Positions 17,306 through 26,179 of a stretch of 64,000 nucleotides of DNA are shown here, one piece after another. The position numbers and the translations under genes were made by a program. The DNA lies in assembly GCA_031423495.1 (NCBI GenBank), contig JANPFP010000058.1, positions 1-64,000 of the forward strand, in the 5' to 3' direction. Position 1 is the stretch's first letter. Every line of letters begins with the position of its first letter. The notes beneath the pieces are model-generated. The model made no database searches. It saw only the letters and a list, made by a program, of their open reading frames with translations, and was not told where the DNA came from. This DNA comes from JACPYM01 sp031423495 (lineage in GTDB: Bacteria > Acidobacteriota > Blastocatellia > RBC074).

Positions 17306-17495
17306 GTGAGAAACGTAGAAAAATGAGCAGTCGTCGGGTTTCACGGATTTCCACAGTTTACGGGGTTGAGGGGGCGAGACTTTTCGTCCTTTAGTTGGAA
17401 AATACCCCAAATCAAGCAAAATAAGATTGGGCAGGGGGACTAGATTTTCGTGCGTGGGCAACCGCCTGGCTGGAGATGTCTGTTATAGTGCGTAG

Positions 17496-17750
17496 ATGAA
17501 CAGAGAAACAACGATGGAGAATAGCAATCAGCCGGTTTTGATTATGGCAGGCACCAGCACTCAGTATACGGAAACCCGCCGCAAACTGGAGTTATTACCT
17601 AAAGAGACACGCTGGTTGACGCGCCCGACAGGATTGGATGGCTTGGCGAAACCCAAAGTGTATCGGGTGGGAAGCTGGAAGGATTTGGCTCAGGTTGAAG
17701 GGTTGGAAGTGGCGCTGCGCGCAGTGCAAGCGGAGATCATAGACTTATAG
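17496..17750 (+). CDS. Small hypothetical protein
   Basis: An 84-residue protein of no recognised family (QPVLIMAGTSTQYTETRRKL, PKVYRVGSWKDLAQVEGLE). A second start at 17514 (MENSNQ) is possible. A TATAGT-like -10 sequence lies just before the first ATG, which could make the transcript almost leaderless. It is followed 74 bases later by a DUF427 gene on the same strand. Codon use looks like that of neighbours, which supports a real gene. Confidence 0.5.
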   Translation: MNRETTMENSNQPVLIMAGTSTQYTETRRKLELLPKETRWLTRPTGLDGLAKPKVYRVGSWKDLAQVEGLEVALRAVQAEIIDL

Positions 17751-17824
17751 CTCTCCGCGAGCTTGGAGTTTTCGATAGGCAGTTCGGTTTTACGAAAGAT
17801 CATTCAAATAGGAGAAAGCATTCT

Positions 17825-18103
17825 ATGAAAGCAACCTGGAACGGTGCCCTCATCGCCGAAAGCAACGAAACCATTGTCGTCGAAGGCAATCATTACTTCC
17901 CGCCTGACACAGTCAAGCAGGAATTCCTGCAAGCCAGCGAAACGCACACGGTCTGCGGATGGAAAGGCACAGCCAGTTACTACAACGTGGCCGTCAATGG
18001 TGAAGTGAATAAAGATGCGGCGTGGTTTTATCCAGAAACGAAAGAAGCAGCGAAGAACGTTGAAGGCTACGTGGCATTTTGGAAAGGGGTAAAAGTGGAG
18101 TAG
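17825..18103 (+). CDS. DUF427 domain protein
   Basis: This 92-residue protein is a complete single DUF427 domain. It shows the family pattern WNGALIAES, VVEGNHYFPPDTV, THTVCGWKGTASYYNV and AAWFYPETKEAAKNVEGYVAFWKGVKVE. The family is common in bacteria and fungi and its biochemical role is not settled. AGGAG lies 12 bases before the ATG. It stands alone or follows the small gene at 17496. Confidence 0.9.
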   Translation: MKATWNGALIAESNETIVVEGNHYFPPDTVKQEFLQASETHTVCGWKGTASYYNVAVNGEVNKDAAWFYPETKEAAKNVEGYVAFWKGVKVE

Positions 18104-18257
18104 CGCGGTACCCACGTTTTGGTGGGCTTATCAGCGCAGTTGAAAACACTAGTCCAGCCTCACCGGCATACAGGCGTCAATGAACCGGCGGGGCAGGGGA
18201 CTGGTTCATAATTGGGGTTATCGGACGGAAGTTGTACATCTCGCTTTGCTGCCCTGC

Positions 18258-19859
18258 TTACATTCCCCACACATCAATCGTATAGGTTCCTTGCCGCACT
18301 TGTCGGTGGTAAATTTTTTCTTCCCACGTTCGCGCGGCGTTGCGATCGAAGAGGATCAGATGCCCTTCCTGTGCGCCACACCGGTCAAGGTATTCCGCCG
18401 TCTGTAGCAAACCTTCCTGCAAGACGGTTTCCAGTGCGCCGCGCACGAGCTTCAACTCCAGCACCACGCGTTGTACTCCGTTGGCGGTCGGCCAGGTAAT
18501 CAAAATATCCGTCCGTTTGCGTCCCAAACCATACTCGCGTTCGACGCGACCACCACCATTCACGATGCGCTGGAGGAAGGCCTGCAATAACAGTTGGGGA
18601 CCGGCTTCTTTATAATCAAAGCGTTCGACCCAATGTTCGGAATGTTCGCGGAAAAATTGCTGGAACGCCGTCAACAGCTTCGGGAAATCCAGGCGACCAT
18701 CCGGCGCGATGTACCATTCCTGCCGCTGCGTACTGCTCAAATTGAGTTCTGTGATTACTGTCAATTCGCGCGGAATCACTTCGCGGTAGATAGCGTTGGC
18801 AATTTGCAAGCCTTCCGCCGTGCGCGTCGCCAAGCCTAAATCCACTACGTACTGAATGTCATCGGTGAGGGATTGCTGATCGAGTTCGCCACCGGCCAGC
18901 AACGGCTCGATCACGCGGCGCACGCGGTCTTCGCGCAGCTTATCGGCCAATTGATCAAGATGCGTATCGCGCCGCAAGATCAATTGTTCTTTGGCCTCTT
19001 GCAGGCTTTCGACCGTAATCGTTCGCGTCCGGTCACGATTCGCTGTGATGTTCCAAGTCACCTGATGCGCCAAGGCATTCACCAACCAAGGCTGTCCGGC
19101 AGTCAATTCCCACACCAGCGGATAGATGTCTGGGGCAAACACCTGCCCGGTCTCGGTCGTATGTTGCTCATACAACGTCTTGATTTCCGTCGGCGTGAAA
19201 TTGCCCAAGCGCAAGGATTCGGTTTTGATGTTGAAGGCGCTCCCGCCCGTGATGATTTCCTGCGTTCGGGCTGAATGAATGCGGTAATCGCGCACATCCC
19301 GCACGCCGCAGAGAATAATGCTATGCGGAAATTCCGCAGGCCGTTGATCATAGCCTGAACGCAATTGGCGCAGCACCGCCAGCAACGTATCGCCGATTAA
19401 CGAATCAATTTCGTCAATCAATAAAACCAATGGCTTGGGGCTGGCTGCCGCCCACCGGGTTAGAAGCTGATAGAGCAGGTTGTAGCGATCCTGTGTTTCA
19501 GCCATCAAGGTCTGTTGTAGCTTCGTCACCAACCCATCGTGCAACGCAATCTCTGCCCGGCTTGCGATCTGCCCAGTGATGGCTGACATAGCCGCACCGA
19601 CGTCCTCGCGCGCTGCTTGCGCCGCTTCGATGTTGCAATAAATGCAAGTGAACTGACCGGCGCGATTAAGCGCATTCTGCAACGCCAGCAAGCACGAAGT
19701 TTTCCCCGTCTGCCGAGGCGCATGCATAACAAAATAGCGCTGCGCCTCAATCAGTCGTATCAGTTCATCCATATCGAGGCGCGACAAGGGCGGCAACGTA
19801 TAGTTGATGTCGGGTTTATTTGGCCCAGCCGTATTAAAGAATTTTTTGACTTGGCTCAT
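18258..19859 (-). CDS. AAA-like ATPase with C-terminal PD-(D/E)XK-type nuclease domain
   Basis: This 533-residue protein begins with an AAA-like domain of the type found in prokaryotic STAND-related ATPases. Walker A is PRQTGKT (48-54) and Walker B LVLLIDE (144-150). A winged-helix-like region (QPWLVNALAHQV) follows. The C-terminal 100 residues contain YGLGRKRTDILI and RVVLELKL, the acidic and Glu-x-Lys pattern of PD-(D/E)XK nucleases linked to such ATPases (DUF1703-type). Such proteins are frequent in multicopy families and are often suspected to be mobile or defence-linked, without proof. ATG 19859 is the natural start. Confidence 0.85.
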   Translation of the reverse strand: MSQVKKFFNTAGPNKPDINYTLPPLSRLDMDELIRLIEAQRYFVMHAPRQTGKTSCLLALQNALNRAGQFTCIYCNIEAAQAAREDVGAAMSAITGQIASRAEIALHDGLVTKLQQTLMAETQDRYNLLYQLLTRWAAASPKPLVLLIDEIDSLIGDTLLAVLRQLRSGYDQRPAEFPHSIILCGVRDVRDYRIHSARTQEIITGGSAFNIKTESLRLGNFTPTEIKTLYEQHTTETGQVFAPDIYPLVWELTAGQPWLVNALAHQVTWNITANRDRTRTITVESLQEAKEQLILRRDTHLDQLADKLREDRVRRVIEPLLAGGELDQQSLTDDIQYVVDLGLATRTAEGLQIANAIYREVIPRELTVITELNLSSTQRQEWYIAPDGRLDFPKLLTAFQQFFREHSEHWVERFDYKEAGPQLLLQAFLQRIVNGGGRVEREYGLGRKRTDILITWPTANGVQRVVLELKLVRGALETVLQEGLLQTAEYLDRCGAQEGHLILFDRNAARTWEEKIYHRQVRQGTYTIDVWGM

Positions 19860-19902
19860 CGTGCCCTCGTACTCCAGCGTTGCAACTGTGCTTTTAGTCC
19901 CT

Positions 19903-20289
19903 TTACTTGGCTTTGGCAGCCTTCGCTGCTTTCTTCGCCGCCGGTTTGGCTTCAGCCTCGGTCAAGTCTGACACTTTGCATTCGGGCGCGTTTTTTTGCA
20001 CCGAGGCGATGCCTTTTTCCATGCTCTTCGTCGTCGTATACATTTCGCTCTTACCGATGACCTCGCCGTTGCTGGCCGTCAGCACGAAATACGGCTCTTT
20101 CTTCTTGGATTCCTTCTTCTCAAAACGCTTCGTATTCGTCGCGTTCTTGCGTACCGACGCAATGCCTTTCTCGGCGTTCTTCTTCGTGTCGTAAGTTTCG
20201 CTCGTCAACACGATCTGGCCGTTGGCCGATTTCAGATTGAACATAAACTTGCCGCCCTTCGCGGACTTCAACTCAAACTTCGCTGCCAT
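19903..20289 (-). CDS. DUF1508 (YegP-like) two-repeat protein
   Basis: This 128-residue protein has two DUF1508 repeats: FMFNLKSANGQIVLTSETY with KKNAEKGIASVRKNA, and YFVLTASNGEVIGKSEMY with KSMEKGIASVQKNA. A Lys/Ala-rich tail (AKPAAKKAAKAAKAK) resembles nucleic-acid-binding tails. The family is widespread and its function is not well defined. It has AAGGAG upstream of ATG 20289. Confidence 0.9.
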   Translation of the reverse strand: MAAKFELKSAKGGKFMFNLKSANGQIVLTSETYDTKKNAEKGIASVRKNATNTKRFEKKESKKKEPYFVLTASNGEVIGKSEMYTTTKSMEKGIASVQKNAPECKVSDLTEAEAKPAAKKAAKAAKAK

Positions 20290-20350
20290 TGGGTGAATCT
20301 CCTTATCTGGTTTTGGGTGAATGAATGGGGGCTTAGGCTATCTATAAAAC

Positions 20351-20680
20351 TCAAAGAGCAACGCGAATCTCACCGGCGCTGTGCGAGCGCGGTTTGCGCT
20401 TCACGACGATTTCAACGTCCTGATCGAGCCTGGTTAAAAAGTCCATTAGCGTATCTATTGAGAACTCTTTCAGCTTCCGGCCCCTGTTGAGCGCAGAGAC
20501 GCGGGTCTGCGTGACATGCAAAATTGCCGCAGCTTCTTTCTGTTTCAGTTTGCGCTGCTTGAGAATATCATTGATTTTCATCGCCAGGACAGCCTTGACG
20601 TACATATCCTTGGCGTCGGGCAGACCCAAATCCGCGAACACGTTGCCACTGCTTTTTTCGACTGCGATCTTTTCTTTCAT
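20351..20680 (-). CDS. HigA-like antitoxin (XRE-family HTH)
   Basis: This 109-residue protein has a helix-turn-helix of the XRE/HTH_37 type (LKQKEAAAILHVTQTRVSALNRGR), preceded by a conserved VKAVLAMKINDIL helix. It lies 5 bases after the toxin gene. In HigBA systems the toxin gene comes first and the antitoxin binds both toxin and operon promoter, so autoregulation is expected. Confidence 0.87.
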   Translation of the reverse strand: MKEKIAVEKSSGNVFADLGLPDAKDMYVKAVLAMKINDILKQRKLKQKEAAAILHVTQTRVSALNRGRKLKEFSIDTLMDFLTRLDQDVEIVVKRKPRSHSAGEIRVAL

Positions 20681-20685
20681 AATCG

Positions 20686-21066
20686 TTACTTCTTTTTACT
20701 CAATTCAACCGCTCGCTTGTAGCGAGTGGCGATCAACTCTACATCTTCCTTGGGCGTGGCAATGCCGCTCTTGGATTTCTTCTGAAACGCATGCAGCACG
20801 TAAACCACTTCGCCGATGTTCACTGTATAAACGGCACGGTAAGCGTCAGTGTCGTGACCGCTGACGATTTCCATCACGCCCGGCCCCAGGCCTTTCCAAG
20901 GCTTTGCGGAATCATGTTTGCCGCCGAATTGCGCGACCGTCAGCGCAAAGCCTATGTCGTGCTGCACCTCATCCGGGAAGCTCATCAGGTCTTTTTTGGA
21001 TGAGCCAAGCCATTCAACACGTTTGAGCGGCGTGGGCAACCGTACCTTTTTCGTCTTTCCCGCCAT
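20686..21066 (-). CDS. HigB-like toxin (phage Gp49 family)
   Basis: This 126-residue protein matches the Gp49/HigB branch of the RelE superfamily: VEWLGSSKKDLMSFPDEVQ, GFALTVAQFGGK, KGLGPGVMEIV, YRAVYTVNIGEVVYVLHAFQKKSKSGI. Members cleave mRNA on the ribosome. The pair is complete, with toxin gene first, as is typical for HigBA. A short basic N-terminal stretch is slightly longer than usual. Confidence 0.88.
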   Translation of the reverse strand: MAGKTKKVRLPTPLKRVEWLGSSKKDLMSFPDEVQHDIGFALTVAQFGGKHDSAKPWKGLGPGVMEIVSGHDTDAYRAVYTVNIGEVVYVLHAFQKKSKSGIATPKEDVELIATRYKRAVELSKKK

Positions 21067-21156
21067 ACGACACTCACTTATACAAGTTTTTATATCTTAC
21101 GCAAGCGCAAAGCGTGCACGAAGCAATGAGCAGGGGAGTGGCTCGACGAAGGCCGC

Positions 21157-21450
21157 TTACCAGGAACGGTCGGTGGCCGGATCGCGCACGTCGGCTTCGA
21201 TGAAGCAATGGCGCAGGTCTGCCGCTGCGCTCATCTCGTCTAACAGGGCGAAAACTTGTCGGTCCGGTTCATCATCGTCAGCATAGGAGAATGTCAGTTC
21301 ATATTCCCAAGCGCGGGTTGGTTTGGCAGCGTGGCGCGTCAATATCTCCCGCTCAATCTGCGCCCGGACGCGGGTTTTTCCGCGTACAAAACTGCTGTTA
21401 TTTTCCACGCTTAACCAAAGCGTAAGCGTGCTGGTTTTTATGGCGCTCAT
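21157..21450 (-). CDS. Hypothetical protein, 97 residues
   Basis: Unrecognised. The frame is open for 318 bases more upstream, but that extension is Cys- and Pro-rich and not protein-like, so ATG 21450 (MSAIKTSTLTLWLSVENNS) is preferred, with a weak TAGGAAT site. The product is acidic and looks compact (WEYELTFSYADDDEPDRQ). It could be a small regulatory protein. It lies upstream of the toxin gene on the same strand with a gap of 90 bases. Confidence 0.6.
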   Translation of the reverse strand: MSAIKTSTLTLWLSVENNSSFVRGKTRVRAQIEREILTRHAAKPTRAWEYELTFSYADDDEPDRQVFALLDEMSAAADLRHCFIEADVRDPATDRSW

Positions 21451-21842
21451 CTGAGCATTCCTATTCGTTGAATTTTGTCGAACTACATCATTCAAGTATA
21501 TTGATAATGGAAGCAGCAACTGAAAACCGACCGTATGGCGGGTGTTCAGCTTCGGCTGGCTAGGTTGCTCCAAACACACAAAGGCTCGCCCGACGGCGGG
21601 CTTTTGTATTCCTACACTTCGCGCACGGTCGAATGCAGACTGAGGCGGGGGACTGCGACACCATTGACCGAAATCGTATCCAACACATTTTGTGCATCGC
21701 ATTCCCGGGTACAGCTGAAATACGTGTAATTTTAGGACATAGGCCAAAAACTCTTTGGCCTCTATCAATCACTGTTGCGGCTGATAGTGTTAACAATCAG
21801 AGTGGCCAAAAACCCTCTGAAAATCACTGTTCAAAAACCCAA
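21451..21842. other. Intergenic stretch with one terminator
   Basis: Apart from the hairpin at 21584-21605 I see no gene. The open frames crossing it lack protein-like composition. TGGCC and ATCACTGTT sequences recur at 21757-21830 without a recognisable function. Confidence 0.5.
21584..21605. terminator. Rho-independent terminator
   Basis: A 7-bp stem GCTCGCC/GGCGGGC, with one G-T pair and loop CGAC, is followed by TTTT and preceded by AAA, so it could work on both strands. No obvious gene ends just before it on the plus strand. Confidence 0.6.
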
Positions 21843-21929
21843 TGAAGTCACTCTTTTTCACTGGGAAAACCGCTGTGGCCGAAAACTAATGTTTCTGGTC
21901 ACGTCGAATGCCCTATTTTTAACTTTATC

Positions 21930-22274
21930 TTGCTCAACCCGAATACCGTAGCTATTGTCATCAATCCTGAAAACCTGCCAGTGGGTACAACGGTGCAAGT
22001 GACGATGACGCCTGAGATGGGTGATCGGGTGAATACGACTTGTGATCTGGCGGGGACGAGTACGGCTTCGAGTTGTACGGCAAATGTCAATTTGCCTGCG
22101 ACGGGGATGAGTTTGATTCAGGCCAATGCGACGATTGATCGCACCATTGCGCGAATGGAACCGCTTTACCGCGACGGCGAGCGCGTCTTGCGCGTAGACA
22201 TCGCTGCCAGTTTCGGCGCGGCGTCGCGCGTCACTTACGTCACTGAATCAGGGCGACGCATTACGGAGCAATAG
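21930..22274 (+). pseudogene. C-terminal fragment of a Gly-rich surface protein
   Basis: The 114 readable residues (PENLPVGTTVQVTM, VLRVDIAASFGAASRVTYVTESGRR) match the last 115 residues of the two Gly-rich proteins at 36211-37593 and 37626-39020 (ELPVGTVLQVNL, VEIAAAYGGETRVTYLTDQGER). The signal peptide and the Gly-rich body are missing, the frame is closed by a TGA at 21843, and only a TTG is available as start. It is best read as the relic of a deleted paralogue. Its 3' end overlaps the end of the ECF sigma gene on the other strand by 14 bases. Confidence 0.7.
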
Positions 22275-22887
22275 GCTTGAGCAAATCAAAAAGCCGCCGC
22301 TTCGCTTTATCGCAATCACGTTTGAGTTGCGAGACTGAGATGCCGACGATTTCGGCGGTTTGCGCTTCGGTGAAGCCTCCGAAAAAGCGTAATTCGACAA
22401 TAAGTGCGGCGCGCTCATCCTCTTGCGCCAATTCATCGAGGGCCAGGTCAAGGGCAAGCAGGTCGAGGCGCTGGGCTTCATCACCCAGGCGAATGCGTTC
22501 GGCTTCTAACCATTCATCCTGTGCGTGAGCGCGTTCGCGTACGCGGCGGCGGCGGTGATGGTCAATGATGATGCGGCGCATCTGGCGCGCAATGGTGCGC
22601 AAGAAATGCGCGGTGTTTTTCCAATCTACCTGCGCGCCTCCCAGCAAACGATGAAAGGTTTCCTGCACCAGTTCAGAGGTCGTAAGCGTGCTGTTGGGAT
22701 GAGCGGCCAACTTGCTGCGTGCGAGTTTCAGCAGTTCGCCGTTGACCAACTCTGCGATGCGTTCGAGCGCCGTCAGGTCGCCTGCGTTCCAGGCTTGCAG
22801 CAACGTGGTTAATTCCAACCGAGGCGCAGTGAGTTCGTCATCGGCCTCAGCGCCAGTGTCAGTAAGCGGCTCTGTCGGTGACAGCAT
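22261..22887 (-). CDS. ECF sigma factor (Sig-70_X6 / TIGR02999-like)
   Basis: This 208-residue sigma factor has region 2 (LTTSELVQETFHRLL, HFLRTIARQMRRIIIDHHRRRR) and region 4 (LRFFGGFTEAQTAEIVGISVSQLKRDCDKAKRRL). The type is frequent in Acidobacteriota and Planctomycetes and is usually encoded next to a Ser/Thr kinase, as here. The frame opens 87 bases upstream, but ATG 22887 has a GAGGAA site. The kinase gene is divergent, 127 bases away, so the two share a promoter region. Regulation by phosphorylation is likely by analogy. Confidence 0.92.
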   Translation of the reverse strand: MLSPTEPLTDTGAEADDELTAPRLELTTLLQAWNAGDLTALERIAELVNGELLKLARSKLAAHPNSTLTTSELVQETFHRLLGGAQVDWKNTAHFLRTIARQMRRIIIDHHRRRRVRERAHAQDEWLEAERIRLGDEAQRLDLLALDLALDELAQEDERAALIVELRFFGGFTEAQTAEIVGISVSQLKRDCDKAKRRLFDLLKPIAP

Positions 22888-23014
22888 GAAAGATTCCTCA
22901 AAAAAATTTATCGAACCATGAGCTGATTTTGCGAGGAGGCACGCATTGTAAAGGTGCAGCGTCCTTGCCAACAAATTCAGCGGAATTTAGTTTGAAGGAA
23001 ACGAGAGCGACCAC

Positions 23015-26000
23015 TTGTCTGCAACAGCAAATCAATCTTCCTTCCCGACTGGCCTCAACGAGCTTTTCGAAGCGCTGCTGGCCGAAGCGCCCGAAGCCCG
23101 CGCACCTTATTTGGCGCAACTCGATACCACGCAAAGCAACGTCCTCTCACAACGCCTGCAAGCGTGGGAAGCATTCAGCCGCCAGCTCGACGAACCTTGT
23201 AACCTGGCCGATTTCGCACCCACTGATTTCGCTGCAAGCAATCAGCAGCTAGGACCTTATCGCCTGTTGTCGCGCCTCGCCACGGGCGGCATGAGCGAAG
23301 TCTGGCTGGCCGAACGGAGCGACGACCTCTTTCACAAAACAGTCGCCATCAAAACCGTTTGGACGAACAATTCGCACGGCGAACTGGCGCGCTTGTTCGA
23401 GCGCGAGTGCAAATTTCTCGCACAGTTCGAACATCCAAACATCCCCCGCCTGATTGACGCGGGCCAAACCGAATCAGGTCAGCCTTATGCGATGATGGAA
23501 TATGTCGAAGGCCAATCGCTCACCGAATACTGCCAATCACATGCTCTGCCGCTCGCCGAACGCCTCAAGCTGTTTGCCGACGTATGCGCGGCGGTGCAAT
23601 ACGCTCATCAGTTGCTGGTGATTCATCGTGACTTGAAACCCGCCAACATCCTCGTCACGAATGAAAGTGTCGTGAAGCTGATTGATTTCGGCATTGCCAA
23701 GTTTCTGCCGCTGAACGAAAGCGCCACGCCGAAGCTCGTTACCTTGCTGAATTTTCTTACGCCCGAATATGCCAGCCCCGAACAGTTGCGCAATCGCACG
23801 GTTTCAACGGCGAGCGATGTTTACAGCCTGGGCGTGATTCTTTACGAACTGCTCACTGACCGGCGTCCGTTCGCCCACCCCAACCGCGACCCGGCAGAAA
23901 TCGTTCACACCCTCGAAACCCAAACGCCTGCGCCGCCGAGCCAGATCAATCAGCGGTGGCGGCGCGAATTGCGCGGCGATCTCGATGCCATCACCGGCAA
24001 AGCGTTACGCGCCGATGCGACGAAGCGTTATGGCACGGTGGCGGAACTAAGCGCCGACCTCGAACGGCGGCAAAGCGGCGAAGCGGTACTCGCGCAACAG
24101 GGTTCGTGGCGCTATCACGCGGGCAAATTTTTGCGACGCCGCAAAGCGGGCGTCACGATTGCGGCGCTGCTGGCGCTGGCGCTGCTGGCAGGCGTTTGGT
24201 TGCTGGTGCGCGAGGGCAGGCAGGCGCGCGCGCAGGTGCGCCGCCAGCAGGAAATCATTTACGCCGCCGACTTGCATCGCGCGGGCGAAGATTGGGAAAA
24301 CGGCAACCACGTCCGCATGCAAGAGGCTCTCACCAAGTATTTGCCACCGACAGTAACGACAGACTTGCGCGGCTTTGAATGGCATTACCTGCAACGGCTG
24401 ACGCGTTATGTCGGGCGCAGCTATCCTTCTGATTTCGGCACCTATTGCGTCGCCTATTCGCCGGATAATCGTTGGCTGGCGGTTACGTCAGAATGGGACA
24501 TCGTCATTTTCGATATTCAGTCAGGCTTACAAAAATATGTCTTGCGCGGGCATACGCAGGAAGCCCACGCCATGGTTTTCTTTGATGATGGACGACGACT
24601 CGCCAGCATTGCTGCCGACGAGCGGCTTAAAATCTGGGACTTCGCCGCCGAAAAAGAATTGGCGTCTTATTCCGTTGCTGGCATTGAGGATTTATGGAAT
24701 ATCGAGCTTTCTCCTGATAATCGTTGGCTGGCAGTGCATACGAACGATTCCCGCACTAGGGTATTGGAGGCCGCGACCGGGAAAATCCTGCATCAGCGCA
24801 TTCGGCATGGCGTCTGGGCTTACGGCTTCTCTTTCAGCCCGGATGGCCGAACCTTAGCGACCACAACCGATGACAATCATGACGTAGTGTTATGGAATGC
24901 TCGTGACGGACGCCGCACTGCTGAATTTCGCGGCCACGCAGACACGGTCTATTCTTCGATCTTTTCGCACGATGGCCGCCGCCTCGTTTCGACTGGCGAT
25001 GACGGAATTATTCGCCTCTGGGATGTGGCTACCCGCCAACCGCTGCAAACGTTGCGCGGTCACGATGGCGCAGTTTATACAGCTACCTTCTCACCGGATG
25101 ACCAATATCTCGCCAGCCTCGGCGTAGATCGCGCCACCAAAATCTGGCATCTCGGCACGGGCGCTGAACTCGTCACGCTGCGCGGTTTGACGGGCGAACC
25201 TTACGACCTGCAATTCTCACCGGATGGCAAACAACTGGCGACGGCGGCCTTGGGGAAACTCATTCGCAGTTGGAATTTCTCGCCCCAGAACACGGCTTCG
25301 ATGATTCCCTTGCCTTCCGGCCAGGCGACCAGCAGCGCACTTTCACCAGACCAGCACTGGCTGGCGGTGGGCGATGCGCACGGCGCAGTGAAATGGTGGG
25401 ACGCCGAAACTGGACAACTCGGACAAACCGTGAACACTTCAGCGGGTGCGGTTGAGAGCCTGTGTTTCTCTGCCGACGGTCAACGCTTCGCCACTGTGGG
25501 CGCTGACCGCATACCGCGCCTTTGGGCAACCGCCTCGCGCGACTTGTTATTCACCTTGCCTGCGCTCAAAGCGACGGTGATTTTTACGGCGTTCATCAAA
25601 AACGACCGGCAGTTGCTGACGGTGGCCCACGATGGCACAGCGCAAGTTTGGGACATCGCTACGCGCAAATTACTTTGGCAACAAAACGTAGCGCCCGTCG
25701 GCATAACTGCCGTCGCTCTTACGCCTGATGGTCATTCGTTGGCAATCGGTCACGAGAAAGGCGAGATTCGACTTTGGGAAATTGGCTCAACTCGCGGCTT
25801 GGCAACTTGGCAAGCACATAATTCGGTCTTGCGCGCGGTGACGTTTGCGCCCGACGGACAGAGCCTCGTGACGGCGGGAGATGATTTGGCAGTGCGGCGC
25901 TGGTCGGTTTCCAACCAGCAGCCGCTCAATCATTACGAAGGGCTGAAAGAACCTGTCTATGCGCTTGCCTGTTCACCTGACGGACAACGTCTGGCAACGG

Positions 26001-26176
26001 CAGGCAAAGATCGGACAGTGCGGTTATGGAATCTCACGACGGGCGACGAATTGCTCGCGTTGAAAGAACATCACGCGCCCATTTATCAATTGGTGTTCAC
26101 CCGCGACGGACTCACTTTGATCAGCGCCAGCGAAGACGAAACGATCCGTTTCTGGCGCGCGGCAAATCTTCGGTAA
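23015..26176 (+). CDS. Membrane Ser/Thr protein kinase with WD40 propeller
   Basis: This 1053-residue protein has a helical N-terminus, then a Hanks-type kinase domain (about 75-345) with the Gly loop ATGGMSEVWLA, VAIKTV, catalytic VIHRDLKPANIL, and VKLIDFGIAK. A transmembrane helix follows (about 379-399), then a short coiled segment and about a dozen WD40 repeats (LRGHDGAVYTATFSPDDQYL) filling the remaining 580 residues, presumably outside the membrane as a sensor. The start is a TTG at 23015 with a GGAAACGAGAG sequence upstream; no ATG fits. The divergent ECF sigma factor is the likely partner. It ends 3 bases before the convergent SBBP gene. Confidence 0.93.
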   Translation: MSATANQSSFPTGLNELFEALLAEAPEARAPYLAQLDTTQSNVLSQRLQAWEAFSRQLDEPCNLADFAPTDFAASNQQLGPYRLLSRLATGGMSEVWLAERSDDLFHKTVAIKTVWTNNSHGELARLFERECKFLAQFEHPNIPRLIDAGQTESGQPYAMMEYVEGQSLTEYCQSHALPLAERLKLFADVCAAVQYAHQLLVIHRDLKPANILVTNESVVKLIDFGIAKFLPLNESATPKLVTLLNFLTPEYASPEQLRNRTVSTASDVYSLGVILYELLTDRRPFAHPNRDPAEIVHTLETQTPAPPSQINQRWRRELRGDLDAITGKALRADATKRYGTVAELSADLERRQSGEAVLAQQGSWRYHAGKFLRRRKAGVTIAALLALALLAGVWLLVREGRQARAQVRRQQEIIYAADLHRAGEDWENGNHVRMQEALTKYLPPTVTTDLRGFEWHYLQRLTRYVGRSYPSDFGTYCVAYSPDNRWLAVTSEWDIVIFDIQSGLQKYVLRGHTQEAHAMVFFDDGRRLASIAADERLKIWDFAAEKELASYSVAGIEDLWNIELSPDNRWLAVHTNDSRTRVLEAATGKILHQRIRHGVWAYGFSFSPDGRTLATTTDDNHDVVLWNARDGRRTAEFRGHADTVYSSIFSHDGRRLVSTGDDGIIRLWDVATRQPLQTLRGHDGAVYTATFSPDDQYLASLGVDRATKIWHLGTGAELVTLRGLTGEPYDLQFSPDGKQLATAALGKLIRSWNFSPQNTASMIPLPSGQATSSALSPDQHWLAVGDAHGAVKWWDAETGQLGQTVNTSAGAVESLCFSADGQRFATVGADRIPRLWATASRDLLFTLPALKATVIFTAFIKNDRQLLTVAHDGTAQVWDIATRKLLWQQNVAPVGITAVALTPDGHSLAIGHEKGEIRLWEIGSTRGLATWQAHNSVLRAVTFAPDGQSLVTAGDDLAVRRWSVSNQQPLNHYEGLKEPVYALACSPDGQRLATAGKDRTVRLWNLTTGDELLALKEHHAPIYQLVFTRDGLTLISASEDETIRFWRAANLR

Positions 26177-26179
26177 GCA

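Noticed and set aside
18111..18126. CCCACGTTTTGGTGGG hairpin after the DUF427 gene
   Set aside because: The stem has only 5 pairs and just two T residues follow; too weak to call as a terminator.
21500..21610. tRNA gene upstream of the terminator
   Set aside because: No cloverleaf, T-loop GGTTCGA sequence or CCA end could be found.
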